Shown: positions 1 through 9,685, counted from the first letter of the stretch. The stretch: DNA of 64,000 nt from Klebsiella variicola (GCF_000828055.2 NZ_CP010523.2:2170001-2234000), one strand, 5' to 3'. Notes: generated by a model from the sequence alone, not told the origin. Program-made: numbers and translations.

Positions 1-314
1 CGCAGGTCGGTGGGGTCTCCACGGCCAGCATCGTGCTGCGCCATATCGTCCCCAACGTACTGGGGGTGGTGGTAGTGTACGCCTCGCTGCTGGTCCCCAG
101 CATGATCCTCTTCGAATCCTTCCTCAGCTTCCTCGGGCTGGGAACCCAGGAGCCGCTCAGCAGTTGGGGAGCATTGCTCAGCGATGGCGCCAACTCAATG
201 GAAGTCTCGCCCTGGCTGCTGCTGTTCCCGGCGGGTTTCCTGGTGGTGACCCTGTTCTGTTTCAACTTTATCGGCGATGGTCTGCGTGATGCCCTCGACC
301 CGAAAGACCGCTAA
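1..314 (+). CDS. oppC: Oligopeptide ABC transporter permease OppC (3' end only)
   Basis: This is the C-terminal ~103 residues of OppC, read in frame from base 3; the 5' end lies outside the window. OppC is one of the two inner-membrane permeases of the OppABCDF importer, which takes up short peptides delivered by periplasmic OppA. The visible part holds the end of the binding-protein-dependent permease domain, including the hydrophobic helices VVVVYASLLVPSMILF and WLLLFPAGFLVVTLFCF and the family ending DGLRDALDPKDR. It stops 11 bases before oppD in the same orientation, so it is the upstream part of one operon. Confidence 0.97.
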   Translation, partial: QVGGVSTASIVLRHIVPNVLGVVVVYASLLVPSMILFESFLSFLGLGTQEPLSSWGALLSDGANSMEVSPWLLLFPAGFLVVTLFCFNFIGDGLRDALDPKDR

Positions 315-325
315 GGAGCGCTGCC

Positions 326-1339
326 ATGACCATGATTGAAACGGCAAAGGCGCCGCAAGCGCAGAGTCACAGCGGCCTGCTGCTGGACGTGAAAGATCTC
401 CGCGTCACCTTTAAAACGCCGGATGGCGATGTCACTGCCGTCAATGACCTGAACTTCACCCTGCAGGCGGGCGAGACGCTCGGCATTGTGGGCGAATCTG
501 GCTCCGGTAAATCGCAAACCGCCTTCGCTCTGATGGGGCTGCTGGCGGCCAACGGCCGCATCGGAGGATCCGCCACCTTTAACGGTCGGCAGATCCTCAA
601 TTTGCCCGAGCGTGAACTGAACAAACTGCGCGCCGAGCAAATCTCGATGATTTTCCAGGATCCGATGACCTCTCTTAACCCGTATATGCGGGTGGGCGAG
701 CAGTTAATGGAAGTCCTGATGTTGCATAAAGGACTGAGCAAAGCCGAAGCGTTTGAAGAGTCGGTGAAGATGCTCGATGCGGTAAAAATGCCGGAAGCGC
801 GCAAGCGCATGAAGATGTTTCCGCACGAGTTTTCCGGCGGGATGCGCCAGCGCGTGATGATTGCCATGGCGCTGCTGTGTCGGCCGCGGCTGCTGATTGC
901 GGATGAACCCACCACCGCGCTGGACGTCACCGTGCAGGCGCAGATCATGACGCTGTTGAATGAGCTTAAACGCGAATTCAATACGGCAATCATCATGATC
1001 ACCCACGACCTCGGGGTGGTGGCCGGGATCTGCGATAAAGTGCTGGTGATGTACGCCGGGCGCACCATGGAGTACGGTCAGGCGCGCGATGTCTTCTATC
1101 AACCGTCACATCCATACTCTATTGGCCTGTTGAATGCAGTTCCTCGTCTGGATGCCGAGGGCGATGCGTTGTTAACCATCCCTGGCAACCCGCCAAACCT
1201 GCTGCGATTGCCGAAAGGCTGTCCATTCCAGCCGCGCTGCCCGCACGCCATGGAGCAGTGTAGCAGCGCACCGCCGCTGGAGTCGTTCGCGCCAGGCCGC
1301 CTGCGCGCCTGCTTTAAACCGGTGGGGGATCTGCTATGA
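326..1339 (+). CDS. oppD: Oligopeptide ABC transporter ATPase OppD
   Basis: OppD is one of two nucleotide-binding subunits that power the oligopeptide importer from the cytoplasmic face. The 337-residue length is normal. The Walker A motif GESGSGKS lies near residue 56, the signature FSGGMRQRV near 171 and the Walker B IADEPTTALD near 191. The C-terminal oligopeptide/dipeptide extension carries four cysteines in CPFQPRCPHAMEQC, the kind of motif that binds an Fe-S cluster in related ATPases. The stop overlaps the oppF start by 4 bases (ATGA), which suggests translational coupling. A Met two codons downstream is a possible alternative start. Confidence 0.98.
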   Translation: MTMIETAKAPQAQSHSGLLLDVKDLRVTFKTPDGDVTAVNDLNFTLQAGETLGIVGESGSGKSQTAFALMGLLAANGRIGGSATFNGRQILNLPERELNKLRAEQISMIFQDPMTSLNPYMRVGEQLMEVLMLHKGLSKAEAFEESVKMLDAVKMPEARKRMKMFPHEFSGGMRQRVMIAMALLCRPRLLIADEPTTALDVTVQAQIMTLLNELKREFNTAIIMITHDLGVVAGICDKVLVMYAGRTMEYGQARDVFYQPSHPYSIGLLNAVPRLDAEGDALLTIPGNPPNLLRLPKGCPFQPRCPHAMEQCSSAPPLESFAPGRLRACFKPVGDLL

Positions 1340-2340
1340 ACGCCGTAACTGAACAACGAAAAGTCCTGCTTGAAATTGCCGACCTGAAGGTGCACTTCGA
1401 TATCAAAGATGGCAAGCAGTGGTTCTGGCAGCCGTCGAAAACGCTGAAAGCAGTGGATGGCGTGACGTTGCGCCTCTATGAGGGGGAAACCCTCGGTGTG
1501 GTAGGGGAGTCAGGCTGCGGCAAATCGACCTTCGCCCGCGCCATTATTGGCTTGGTGAAAGCGACCGATGGCAAAGTGGCCTGGCTTGGGAAAGATCTGC
1601 TGGGTATGAAGCAGGAAGAGTGGCGCGATGTGCGCAGCGATATCCAGATGATCTTCCAGGATCCGCTGGCCTCGCTGAATCCGCGCATGACCATCGGGGA
1701 GATTATCGCTGAACCGCTGCGCACCTATCATCCGAAGATGTCGCGTCAGGAAGTTCGTGATCGCGTCAAAGCGATGATGATGAAGGTCGGGTTGCTGCCT
1801 AATCTGATTAACCGCTATCCGCATGAGTTCTCCGGCGGTCAGTGCCAGCGTATCGGCATCGCGCGGGCGTTGATCCTTGAGCCGAAGCTGATTATCTGCG
1901 ATGAGCCAGTATCTGCGCTTGACGTGTCGATTCAGGCTCAGGTGGTCAATCTGCTGCAGCAGCTGCAGCGTGAGATGGGGCTGTCGCTGATATTTATCGC
2001 CCACGATCTGGCGGTGGTTAAACATATCTCCGACCGCGTCCTGGTGATGTATCTGGGCCATGCGGTGGAGCTGGGCACCTACGACGAGGTGTATCATAAT
2101 CCGCTGCATCCCTATACCAAAGCGCTGATGTCGGCGGTACCGATCCCCGATCCTGATCTCGAGAAAGCGAAAACTATTCAGTTGCTGGAGGGCGAATTAC
2201 CCTCGCCAATTAACCCTCCGTCGGGCTGCGTGTTCCGCACCCGCTGCCCGCTCGCCGGGCCAGAGTGTGCGAAAACCCGCCCCGTACTGGAGGGCAGTTT
2301 CCGCCATGCGGTTTCCTGCCTTAAGGTAGACCCGTTATAA
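1336..2340 (+). CDS. oppF: Oligopeptide ABC transporter ATPase OppF
   Basis: OppF is the second ATPase of the importer and pairs with OppD to form the nucleotide-binding dimer. It has 334 residues with Walker A GESGCGKST, signature FSGGQCQRIGIARAL, Walker B IICDEPVSALD and the switch histidine in FIAHDL. The C-terminal CVFRTRCPLAGPEC cysteine motif matches that of OppD. It is the last gene of the operon: a strong intrinsic terminator begins 7 bases after the stop codon. Confidence 0.98.
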   Translation: MNAVTEQRKVLLEIADLKVHFDIKDGKQWFWQPSKTLKAVDGVTLRLYEGETLGVVGESGCGKSTFARAIIGLVKATDGKVAWLGKDLLGMKQEEWRDVRSDIQMIFQDPLASLNPRMTIGEIIAEPLRTYHPKMSRQEVRDRVKAMMMKVGLLPNLINRYPHEFSGGQCQRIGIARALILEPKLIICDEPVSALDVSIQAQVVNLLQQLQREMGLSLIFIAHDLAVVKHISDRVLVMYLGHAVELGTYDEVYHNPLHPYTKALMSAVPIPDPDLEKAKTIQLLEGELPSPINPPSGCVFRTRCPLAGPECAKTRPVLEGSFRHAVSCLKVDPL

Positions 2341-2346
2341 TCTCAG

Positions 2347-2374
2347 GGGCTGACGCAGGTCAGCCCTTTTTTTT
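2347..2374 (+). terminator. Intrinsic terminator of the opp operon
   Basis: A perfect 8-bp stem (GGGCTGAC / GTCAGCCC) with a GCAG loop is followed by eight T residues, directly after oppF. This is a textbook Rho-independent terminator and should separate opp from the channel gene that follows. Confidence 0.92.
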
Positions 2375-2388
2375 GCGAGGTTAACGAA

Positions 2389-3222
2389 GTGGGTATGCTT
2401 TCTGCCGCTCGTCTGCGGCTTTATCATTTACTTTTCGATCAGAACCGACGTTCCGGCCGCCGCTTCGAAGGGCTGTGCGGACTTTTCGCCTTGCTCAGCG
2501 TGCTGGTGATTTTTATCGAGTCGGGGCTGGGCACGCAATATCATCTGACATTAGATGAATGGCATGTTTTCGTCTGGCTGGAGCTGCTGGTGACCGCGGT
2601 TTTTACCGTGGAGTACCTGCTGCGTATCGCCACCTGGCCCAATCCGCTCCACTATATTTTTAGCTTTTGGGGACTGATTGACCTGGCGACGATTTTGCCT
2701 CTCTATGTGATGTGGCTGTGGCCGGAGATTAGTCTGAATTATGTCTTTGCCTGGCGAGCAATGCGAGCGATCCGCGCGCTGCGTATTCTCAAACTGTTGC
2801 GCTTTATGCCTTCGCTCAACGTGTTCTGGCGAGCAATCGTCAGTGCGCGTCACCAGCTGATTCTGTTCTATTCGTTTATCGCCATTGTGATGGTAATTTT
2901 CGGTTCGCTAATGTATTTGATCGAGGGGCCGGAGTACGGCTTTACAACGCTCAACGCCTCGGTCTATTGGGCCATCGTGACCATCACCACCGTTGGCTAT
3001 GGCGATATCACCCCGCATACCCCACTGGGCCGCATTCTGGCGTCGATCCTCATCCTGATCGGCTACTCCATTATTGCGATACCGACCGGGCTTATCACTA
3101 CCCATATGACCAGCGCCCTGAACCGTCGGCGTCAGCGTCGCCTGTGTCCGCAGTGCCAGCAGGGCGACCATGACGATAACGCCCGTTTTTGTCACGCCTG
3201 CGGCCATGCGTTGCCGAAATAA
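2389..3222 (+). CDS. Voltage-gated potassium channel-type ion transporter with C-terminal zinc ribbon
   Basis: This 277-residue inner-membrane protein has a six-helix voltage-gated cation-channel layout. Helices S1-S3 occupy roughly residues 25-120. S4 carries regularly spaced basic residues (RAMRAIRALRILKLLRF, ~122-140). The pore loop holds the K+ selectivity filter in TITTVGYGDITP (~200). There is no RCK/TrkA-N nucleotide-binding domain, unlike E. coli Kch. The tail ends in a two-knuckle zinc ribbon (CPQC ... CHAC, ~257-273). The start is GTG at 2389, with GAGGTTAACGA upstream; the ATG at 2395 is an alternative. The gene stands alone between the opp terminator and a bidirectional terminator shared with yciU. 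K+ selectivity is inferred from the filter; the ribbon's role is unknown. Confidence 0.85.
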   Translation: MGMLSAARLRLYHLLFDQNRRSGRRFEGLCGLFALLSVLVIFIESGLGTQYHLTLDEWHVFVWLELLVTAVFTVEYLLRIATWPNPLHYIFSFWGLIDLATILPLYVMWLWPEISLNYVFAWRAMRAIRALRILKLLRFMPSLNVFWRAIVSARHQLILFYSFIAIVMVIFGSLMYLIEGPEYGFTTLNASVYWAIVTITTVGYGDITPHTPLGRILASILILIGYSIIAIPTGLITTHMTSALNRRRQRRLCPQCQQGDHDDNARFCHACGHALPK

Positions 3223-3233
3223 GCTGCCAGCAT

Positions 3234-3269
3234 AAAAAAAGCCTGCCGGGTGAACCGCGGCAGGCTTTT
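3234..3269. terminator. Bidirectional terminator between channel gene and yciU
   Basis: The stem GCCTGCCG / CGGCAGGC is flanked by seven A on the left and four T on the right, so it can end transcription from both converging genes. Confidence 0.88.
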
Positions 3270-3285
3270 CACTGAATAGTGAGCG

Positions 3286-3624
<339 letters not shown>

Positions 3625-3649
3625 TCATTCGGTATCTGATGGGCACGTT

Positions 3650-5110
3650 TTACAGCAACGGGCTGAAGAAGTAAAACAGTCGCTCGACGATCCGCTGCCA
3701 GAGCGGTCGTTTTAGCCAACGACGGGCGTCAAGCAGGCGCGAACGCGAGATATAGTCATCCTGGACCGCCGCCAGATCGCTGCCAAAACCGGCGTCATCA
3801 ATGACCAGCGTAATCTCAAAATTGAGCCACAGGCTGCGCATATCCAGATTCACCGTCCCCACCAGGCTCAGTTCGCCATCCACCAGCACGCTCTTGGTAT
3901 GCAACAATCCGCCTTCAAACTGATAAATTTTGACCCCGGCCGCCAGCAGCTCGGTGAAAAAGGCCCGGCTGGCCCAGCCCACCAGCAGTGAATCGTTCTT
4001 GCGCGGTAAAATAATACTCACGTCGACACCGCGCTGGGCGGCGGTACAGATTGCGTGCAGCAGGTCGTCGCTGGGCACGAAGTAAGGTGTCGTCATGATC
4101 AGATGCTCTTTCGCCGCGTAGGCGGCGGTGAGGAGCGCCTGATGGATCAGATCTTCCGGAAAGCCCGGGCCGGAGGCGATCGTGTGGATGGTATGCCCGC
4201 TGGCCTCTTCGAACGGCATGATATTGACGTCCGGTGGTGGCGGCAGAATGCGCTTTCCGGTTTCGATTTCCCAGTCGCAGGAGTAGACGATGCCCATCGA
4301 GGTCGCCACCGGGCCTTCCATCCGCGCCATCAGGTCAATCCACTGGCCGACACCCGAGTCCTGCTTAAAGTAGCGCGGATCGACCATATTCATGCTGCCG
4401 GTATAGGCAATATAGTTATCGATCATCACCATCTTGCGATGTTGACGCAAATCCATCCGGCGCAGGAACACACGCATCAGGTTAACTTTGAGGGCCTCGA
4501 CGACTTCAATACCGGCGTTACGCATCATCGCCGCCCATGGGCTGCGGAAAAAGGCCACGCTGCCCGCAGAATCGAGCATTAGCCGACAGTGAACCCCACG
4601 ACGCGCTGCGGCCATCAGCGATTCGGCGACGCTGTCGGCCATACCGCCTGGCTGCCAGATATAAAAGACCATCTCGATATTATGGCGGGCCAGTTGAATA
4701 TCGCGGATCAGAGCCTGCATCACGTCGTCAGATTCCGTCAGCAGCTGCAGCTGGTTGCCTTTTACGCCACCAATGCCCTGACGCCGTTCACACAGCTTGA
4801 ACAGGGATTCTGCCACCGGGCTGTTATCTTCCGCGAAGATATGTTTGCAGGCTTTGAGGTCGTTTAACCACTTGGCCGTCGAGGGCCACATCGCCCTGGC
4901 GCGTTCCGCCCGGCGTTTGCCGAGATGCAGTTCGCCAAAGGAGAGATAGGCGATAATCCCCACCAGCGGCAGGATATAAATGATCAGCAACCATGCCATG
5001 GCGGACGGGACAGCGCGGCGTTTCATTAGAATTCGTAATGTTACACCGGCGATCAACAGCCAGTACCCCAGAATGACCAGCCAGTTCACCACCGTGTAAA
5101 AGGTTGTCAT
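3650..5110 (-). CDS. clsA: Cardiolipin synthase A
   Basis: ClsA condenses two phosphatidylglycerol molecules into cardiolipin and glycerol at the inner membrane. The 486 residues have the usual plan: two N-terminal membrane helices (about residues 5-25 and 37-58), then two phospholipase-D domains, each with an HKD catalytic motif (HRKMVMID near 224 and HTKSVLVD near 404). The start gives the usual N-terminus [17 protein letters not shown]. It is transcribed with yciU downstream and divergently from yciY. Confidence 0.97.
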   Translation of the reverse strand: MTTFYTVVNWLVILGYWLLIAGVTLRILMKRRAVPSAMAWLLIIYILPLVGIIAYLSFGELHLGKRRAERARAMWPSTAKWLNDLKACKHIFAEDNSPVAESLFKLCERRQGIGGVKGNQLQLLTESDDVMQALIRDIQLARHNIEMVFYIWQPGGMADSVAESLMAAARRGVHCRLMLDSAGSVAFFRSPWAAMMRNAGIEVVEALKVNLMRVFLRRMDLRQHRKMVMIDNYIAYTGSMNMVDPRYFKQDSGVGQWIDLMARMEGPVATSMGIVYSCDWEIETGKRILPPPPDVNIMPFEEASGHTIHTIASGPGFPEDLIHQALLTAAYAAKEHLIMTTPYFVPSDDLLHAICTAAQRGVDVSIILPRKNDSLLVGWASRAFFTELLAAGVKIYQFEGGLLHTKSVLVDGELSLVGTVNLDMRSLWLNFEITLVIDDAGFGSDLAAVQDDYISRSRLLDARRWLKRPLWQRIVERLFYFFSPLL

Positions 5111-5253
5111 AGATGTAAAATCCTTTTGAATGACGTTATGTGATGAGTTTACGCATCAGTATTTTTCTGGCAAATAAAAACGCAGCGAAAGCGGTAGTCA
5201 GTTGCTGGCAGAGGTTTATAATGGAGGCTGTTTTCACTCGTAGAGTCGTTGCA

Positions 5254-5427
5254 ATGAAGCGTAGTAGAACGGAAGTAGGGCGCTGGCGCATGCTGAGACA
5301 GGTGAATCGCCGTAAAGCGCGCTGGCTGGAAGCCCAATCGCGCCGCAATATGCGGATCCTTGCTATCAGGAAGGGACTGGTGAAACGGCAGCGTCATGCT
5401 CTGCTGTTTGTCTTCCCCGACTGTTAA
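5254..5427 (+). CDS. yciY: Small basic conserved protein YciY
   Basis: This 57-residue, Arg-rich protein begins MKRSRTEVGRWRMLRQ and matches E. coli YciY, which also lies upstream of and divergent from cls. The longer frame open from 5140 is not supported by homology, and the ATG at 5254 gives the family length. No function is known. Nine of the first 30 residues are Arg or Lys, which suggests nucleic-acid or ribosome contact, but that is speculation. A terminator follows directly. Confidence 0.8.
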   Translation: MKRSRTEVGRWRMLRQVNRRKARWLEAQSRRNMRILAIRKGLVKRQRHALLFVFPDC

Positions 5428-5438
5428 GTGAGCAGATT

Positions 5439-5471
5439 AACGGCACCGTGAGCGGTGCCGTTGTCGTTTTA
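5439..5471 (+). terminator. Terminator after yciY
   Basis: A 10-bp perfect stem (AACGGCACCG / CGGTGCCGTT, loop TGAG) is followed by TGTCGTTTT. Confidence 0.85.
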
Positions 5472-5677
5472 TTAGCCCTGCGCTGAATTATCGTTATCAT
5501 TGCCATCTTGACATCATTATTTTGCTCGACTGCGGTGCAACGACAGTTTGCGCCTGGCTTGCTTTCACGTCTCATTAAAATAGGTATGTCACGTTATTCC
5601 GGGCGGTTTGTTTCAGGCAGAACCTATTCCTGCCGCCACAGCAATTAATTGCCATGCAGTATTTATTGTTACCCAGA

Positions 5678-5825
5678 CAGGAGCGGCGCTGTCGAATGCA
5701 TGCCCACACTGGCCAGCAGATGCAGCCTGAAGTAAGTTGAGAAGAATGATGAAACAGGCGCAGTCAGATCATGGCGCATGAGGCTAAGCGTGCCGCTCCT
5801 GGTCTTAAATAATCTGCGCCTGTTT
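5678..5825. repeat. Two interleaved perfect inverted repeats in the yciY/YceI gap
   Basis: The gap 5428-5895 has no convincing gene. It holds inverted repeat A (CAGGAGCGGC 5678-5687 / GCCGCTCCTG 5792-5801) and inverted repeat B (AAACAGGCGCAG 5752-5763 / CTGCGCCTGTTT 5814-5825). The arms alternate A-B-A'-B', so if transcribed they could fold as a pseudoknot but not as two nested hairpins. They match no REP, BIME or ERIC consensus I know. They may be an unannotated structured RNA or the remains of a mobile element. Confidence 0.5.
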
Positions 5826-5895
5826 GTTTGCCTTTCAGAACGGTTGTCTGGATAACGCGCCTGAATAAAATGCACGCTATTACGCGTGCATTACT

Positions 5896-6474
5896 TTATT
5901 TTGCATAGGCTTCAGTGGATAAAGTGATGGTCACGTTATCACTTACCGCGGGCACATACTTATCAAGCTTGAAGTCTGAACGTTTGATTACCCCTGTTGC
6001 ATCAAATCCAATCGCCTCTTTTTTCACCATTGGATGCATGTCCTGCTTATTGAGGGTTGCATGCAGAACTACCGGTTTGGTGATGCCTTTAATGGTCAGG
6101 TTACCTTCGACATCATATTTATTGTCGCCCTTGCTTTCCACTTTGGTACTCCGGAAAGTGGCCTCGGGAAACGTTTTGACATCAAAGTATTCTTTGCCTA
6201 AAAATTCATCGGTTAACGCTTTGACATGCGTGTCAATGGTTTTTACCGGCAGAGTAACGCTAACAGAAGATTTTTCAGGGTTCTCTTTGTCAAAAGATAA
6301 TTTCCCTGAAACATCAGAGATATAGGCGGTAGGGTTAGAGAAACCGAAATGATTCCAGGCAATCACCACCGACGTGTGCTGCGGATCCAGGTTATATTCC
6401 GTCGCCGCAGCTTGTGATACAGGGATATATAAGGCAAGCAGAGAAAGAAATACTGTTTTTTTCAGAACGTTCAC
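5896..6474 (-). CDS. Periplasmic YceI-family lipocalin-like protein
   Basis: This 192-residue exported protein has a Sec signal peptide (about residues 1-23, ending SQAAA) followed by a YceI domain. YceI proteins form an extended beta-barrel that binds long isoprenoid or amphiphilic lipids, for example ubiquinone-8. Family features include the opening YNLDPQHTSVVIAWNHFG and the segment GNLTIKGITKPVVLHA. The start is GTG at 6474, preceded by GAGGAC at a good distance. It is a paralogue, not orthologous E. coli yceI, which sits elsewhere. It diverges from the PQQ dehydrogenase across a 781-bp gap. A quinone-related job beside a quinone-reducing enzyme is possible but unproven. Confidence 0.85.
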   Translation of the reverse strand: MNVLKKTVFLSLLALYIPVSQAAATEYNLDPQHTSVVIAWNHFGFSNPTAYISDVSGKLSFDKENPEKSSVSVTLPVKTIDTHVKALTDEFLGKEYFDVKTFPEATFRSTKVESKGDNKYDVEGNLTIKGITKPVVLHATLNKQDMHPMVKKEAIGFDATGVIKRSDFKLDKYVPAVSDNVTITLSTEAYAK

Positions 6475-7255
6475 AAAAAAGTCCTCAAAATGAGCAAGTA
6501 CACAAAGGGTAGCTTAAAAAGAGGGAAGTCTTATTGAAAACATTTGTTATTCCCTTTCAAAATTTTTAATCAAGCACGAATAACCCTACAGTAACGCAGC
6601 GTGAACTTTACGCAAGGCAATTAATAGAAGTTAAAAAATGATCATCGGCAATTTTAACCTGACGGTGAGATTTTTATTGGGCCATGTCAGGATATTGTGT
6701 GTGGTTATATCATTGCGGGGCTATTTTCCCTGGGGAGAGAAATCACCGCGAGCCTGAATGCAGGAAGGTTGTTTAAGACCGGTTCAGTACCTTGCGAAAA
6801 CCGGACATTAATCCCCGTTTATTCCATGGCTTAATATCGGCAGGGAGAAATTATCCGCATCAAATGCTTATCCAGTCAATGTAAAAAAAGAGCAATAACC
6901 ATAAATTAGGCATTTATCCAATCTAATGTCGATGTGAAATGAATAAATGTCGATATATTATTCTGTGTTATTTATTTGTTGTAGTCATTTCTTTTTAATC
7001 CTTCCTGGCGTTTTTTTAGCTTTATCACAATAGTGTCGCGCAAAAAACAATCAATAAATAAATAAAATACAAGATCTTACATAACGGACTTACACAATTT
7101 ATTAACAATTAAATATAATTCCCGACATCGATGTTTTATCGCCATTTTCTATCCCGGCATTATGCTTCATTTATGCCGTTTGGCTTACTGCGGGGAAAAC
7201 ATCGATAGTTAAATAAGAAATAGTTTTATTTCATGGTGTTATCAGGAGAGTTATT
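6475..7255. promoter_or_regulatory. Long AT-rich divergent regulatory gap (YceI / PQQ dehydrogenase)
   Basis: There is no credible ORF in 781 bp. The DNA is much richer in A+T than its surroundings, especially 6890-7130. Near the dehydrogenase start, the inverted repeat ATCGATGTTTT (7127-7137) / AAAACATCGAT (7196-7206) encloses a smaller one, CGGCAT / ATGCCG (about 7155-7178). This suggests a structured leader or operator. AGGAGAG at 7243-7249 is the ribosome-binding site of the dehydrogenase. Confidence 0.5.
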
Positions 7256-9685
7256 ATGTCAAATACGAATCCCCGCTCATCCGGCTGGTTAGGCCTGTGG
7301 TGCCTGCTGGTCGGTGTGATACTGCTTGCGACAGGCCTGTTCTTTGTCATCGGCGGTTATAAACTGGTTTCCCTGGGGGGAAGCTGGTATTTCCTTATTG
7401 CCGGGGTTATTACCCTGCTCGCCGCGATTCAGTTTTTCCGCCGCAGGTCGTCCGCGGTGTGGCTGTTTGCTCTGGTATTCGTGGGTACCCTGATTTGGGC
7501 ACTGTTTGATGCCGGCTTCGACTTCTGGCCGCTCGTTTCCCGTTTGATGGTACCCGCCGGGTTGATGCTGCTGGCGGCGGCCACCTGGCCTGCGCTACGT
7601 AAGCATGAAGGAAAGCCTTACAGCACCAAAGGGGCATGGGGGGTCTGCGTTGTTCTGGTTATCGCCATGGGCGTCACCTTTGTTCAGATGTTTCAGCCCC
7701 ATCCCACAGTGGCGTTCAGCGGCGAGAAATTACCGCTGGTGCCGGTAAAAGAAGACGCTAAACAGCAAAACTGGGACCACTACGGCAATACTGCCGGCGG
7801 TAGCCGCTTTGTGGCGTTGGACCAGATCACGCGTGACAATGTAAAAAACCTGAAACCCGTCTGGACCTTCCATACTGGCGACACCCCGTTAAGCCCGGAT
7901 GGCAATGGCGCAGAAGATCAGCAAACACCGCTGCAGGTAGGCGATCGTGTTTTCCTCTGTACCCCGCATAACAATGTGATCGCCGTCGATGCCGATAGTG
8001 GAAAAGAGATCTGGAGAGCGGAAATTAATGCGAAATCCGCCATCTGGATGCGCTGCCGAGGCCTGGCGTATTTTGATGCGACGAAGCCACTGACGCAGCC
8101 CACTGTGGCAGGCTCCACACCGATTCTGCCGGCACAGGTCGCGCCAGGTGCAGCATGCCAGCGTCGCATCCTGATGAATACGATTGATGACAGATTGATC
8201 GCCTTAGACGCAGATAACGGCCAATTCTGCCCGGACTTCGGGACGAACGGCAGCGTGAATCTGCGAGAAGGGATGGGCGCAGCGGCAGATCCAAGCTATG
8301 TGTTGACTTCAGCCCCGACGCTGGCTGGCACCACGGTGGTGGTTGGAGGCCGCGTGGCGGATAACGTCAGTACTGACATGCCTGGCGGCGTGGTGCGCGG
8401 TTATGACGTGATTACCGGCCAGCAGCGCTGGGCATTTGATCCGCGTAATCCGGATCCCAATCATGTTCTGCAACCGGGGGAACATTACAAACGCAGTTCC
8501 GCTAACTCCTGGGCGCCCATGTCATGGGATGCGTCGATGAATACCCTCTTTATTCCGATGGGGAGCTCCTCTGTTGACCTGTGGGGCGCGGACCGTATTC
8601 AGGGCGATCACAAATACGCCACTTCAATCCTGGCGCTGGATGCGACCACCGGGAAAGAGAAGTGGGTATACAAGACCGTGCGTAACGATCTGTGGGACTT
8701 CGATGTCCCGATGCAGCCAAGCCTGGTCGATTTCCCGACCAAAGAGGGCAACAAACCCGCCGTGGTGGTGGGGACCAAAGCGGGTCAAATCTATGTACTT
8801 GATCGCCTGACGGGTCAACCGCTTACCGAAGTGAAAGAGGTCCCGGTGAAACCGGCTGATATCCCAAATGAACAATATCCGGCGACGCAGCCGCGCTCTG
8901 TTGGGATGCCGCAGATTGGGGCGGAAACCCTGAAAGAATCTGATATGTGGGGGGCAACGCCGTTTGATCAGCTGGTCTGTCGTATCAGCTTCAAATCGAT
9001 GCGTTATGACGGGCTGTACACCATGCCGGGGACCGATGTTTCCCTCAGCTTCCCGGGCTCTTTGGGAGGAATGAACTGGGGCAGCCTGTCTACCGATCCG
9101 AACAACCACTATATCTTCGTCAATGATATGCGTCTGGGTCTGTGGGTGCAGCTGATTAAGCAGGACCCACAAAGCGCGGTGGCCAACACCGGTGGTGAAG
9201 CGGTGAACGCCGGGATGGGGGCGGTCCCGATGAAAGGAACACCGTACTCGGTCAACAAAAACCGTTTCATGTCGCCGCTGGGGATCCCATGTCAGAAACC
9301 GCCGTTTGGTACGCTGTCCGCGATTGACCTGAAAACACAGAAAATCGTCTGGCAGGTGCCGGTCGGTACCGTCCAGGATACCGGTCCGTTTGGCATAAAA
9401 ATGCGTGCTCAGATGCCGATCGGTATGCCGACGCTGGGTGGAACCCTGGCAACTCAGGGCGGCCTGGTGTTCATTGCCGGAACCCAGGACTACTACCTGC
9501 GCGCCTTCGATTCATCTACGGGTGAAGAAGTCTGGAAAGCCCGTCTTCCGGTAGGAAGCCAGGGGGGACCCATCAGCTATGTTTCGCCGAAGACCGGCAA
9601 ACAATACATCCTGATTTCCGCCGGTGGAGCCCGCCAGTCGCCGGATCGCGGTGACTACGTGATTGCCTATGCGCTCGATAAGTAA
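7256..9685 (+). CDS. Membrane-bound PQQ-dependent dehydrogenase (glucose/quinate/shikimate family)
   Basis: This 809-residue quinoprotein oxidises a sugar, polyol or cyclitol in the periplasm and passes electrons to ubiquinone. Five N-terminal membrane helices (about residues 10-145) anchor an eight-bladed PQQ beta-propeller. Propeller marks include QNWDHYGNTAGGSRF, two WAFDPRNP/WVYKTVRNDLWDFD repeats and the C-terminal GGPISYVSPKTGKQYILISAGG. The layout and many blade motifs match E. coli Gcd, but divergence is large enough that the substrate cannot be named; glucose, quinate, shikimate and glycerol are candidates. Klebsiella can make PQQ, but the pqq genes are not in this window. It is a single-gene unit with its own terminator. 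Confidence 0.88.
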   Translation: MSNTNPRSSGWLGLWCLLVGVILLATGLFFVIGGYKLVSLGGSWYFLIAGVITLLAAIQFFRRRSSAVWLFALVFVGTLIWALFDAGFDFWPLVSRLMVPAGLMLLAAATWPALRKHEGKPYSTKGAWGVCVVLVIAMGVTFVQMFQPHPTVAFSGEKLPLVPVKEDAKQQNWDHYGNTAGGSRFVALDQITRDNVKNLKPVWTFHTGDTPLSPDGNGAEDQQTPLQVGDRVFLCTPHNNVIAVDADSGKEIWRAEINAKSAIWMRCRGLAYFDATKPLTQPTVAGSTPILPAQVAPGAACQRRILMNTIDDRLIALDADNGQFCPDFGTNGSVNLREGMGAAADPSYVLTSAPTLAGTTVVVGGRVADNVSTDMPGGVVRGYDVITGQQRWAFDPRNPDPNHVLQPGEHYKRSSANSWAPMSWDASMNTLFIPMGSSSVDLWGADRIQGDHKYATSILALDATTGKEKWVYKTVRNDLWDFDVPMQPSLVDFPTKEGNKPAVVVGTKAGQIYVLDRLTGQPLTEVKEVPVKPADIPNEQYPATQPRSVGMPQIGAETLKESDMWGATPFDQLVCRISFKSMRYDGLYTMPGTDVSLSFPGSLGGMNWGSLSTDPNNHYIFVNDMRLGLWVQLIKQDPQSAVANTGGEAVNAGMGAVPMKGTPYSVNKNRFMSPLGIPCQKPPFGTLSAIDLKTQKIVWQVPVGTVQDTGPFGIKMRAQMPIGMPTLGGTLATQGGLVFIAGTQDYYLRAFDSSTGEEVWKARLPVGSQGGPISYVSPKTGKQYILISAGGARQSPDRGDYVIAYALDK

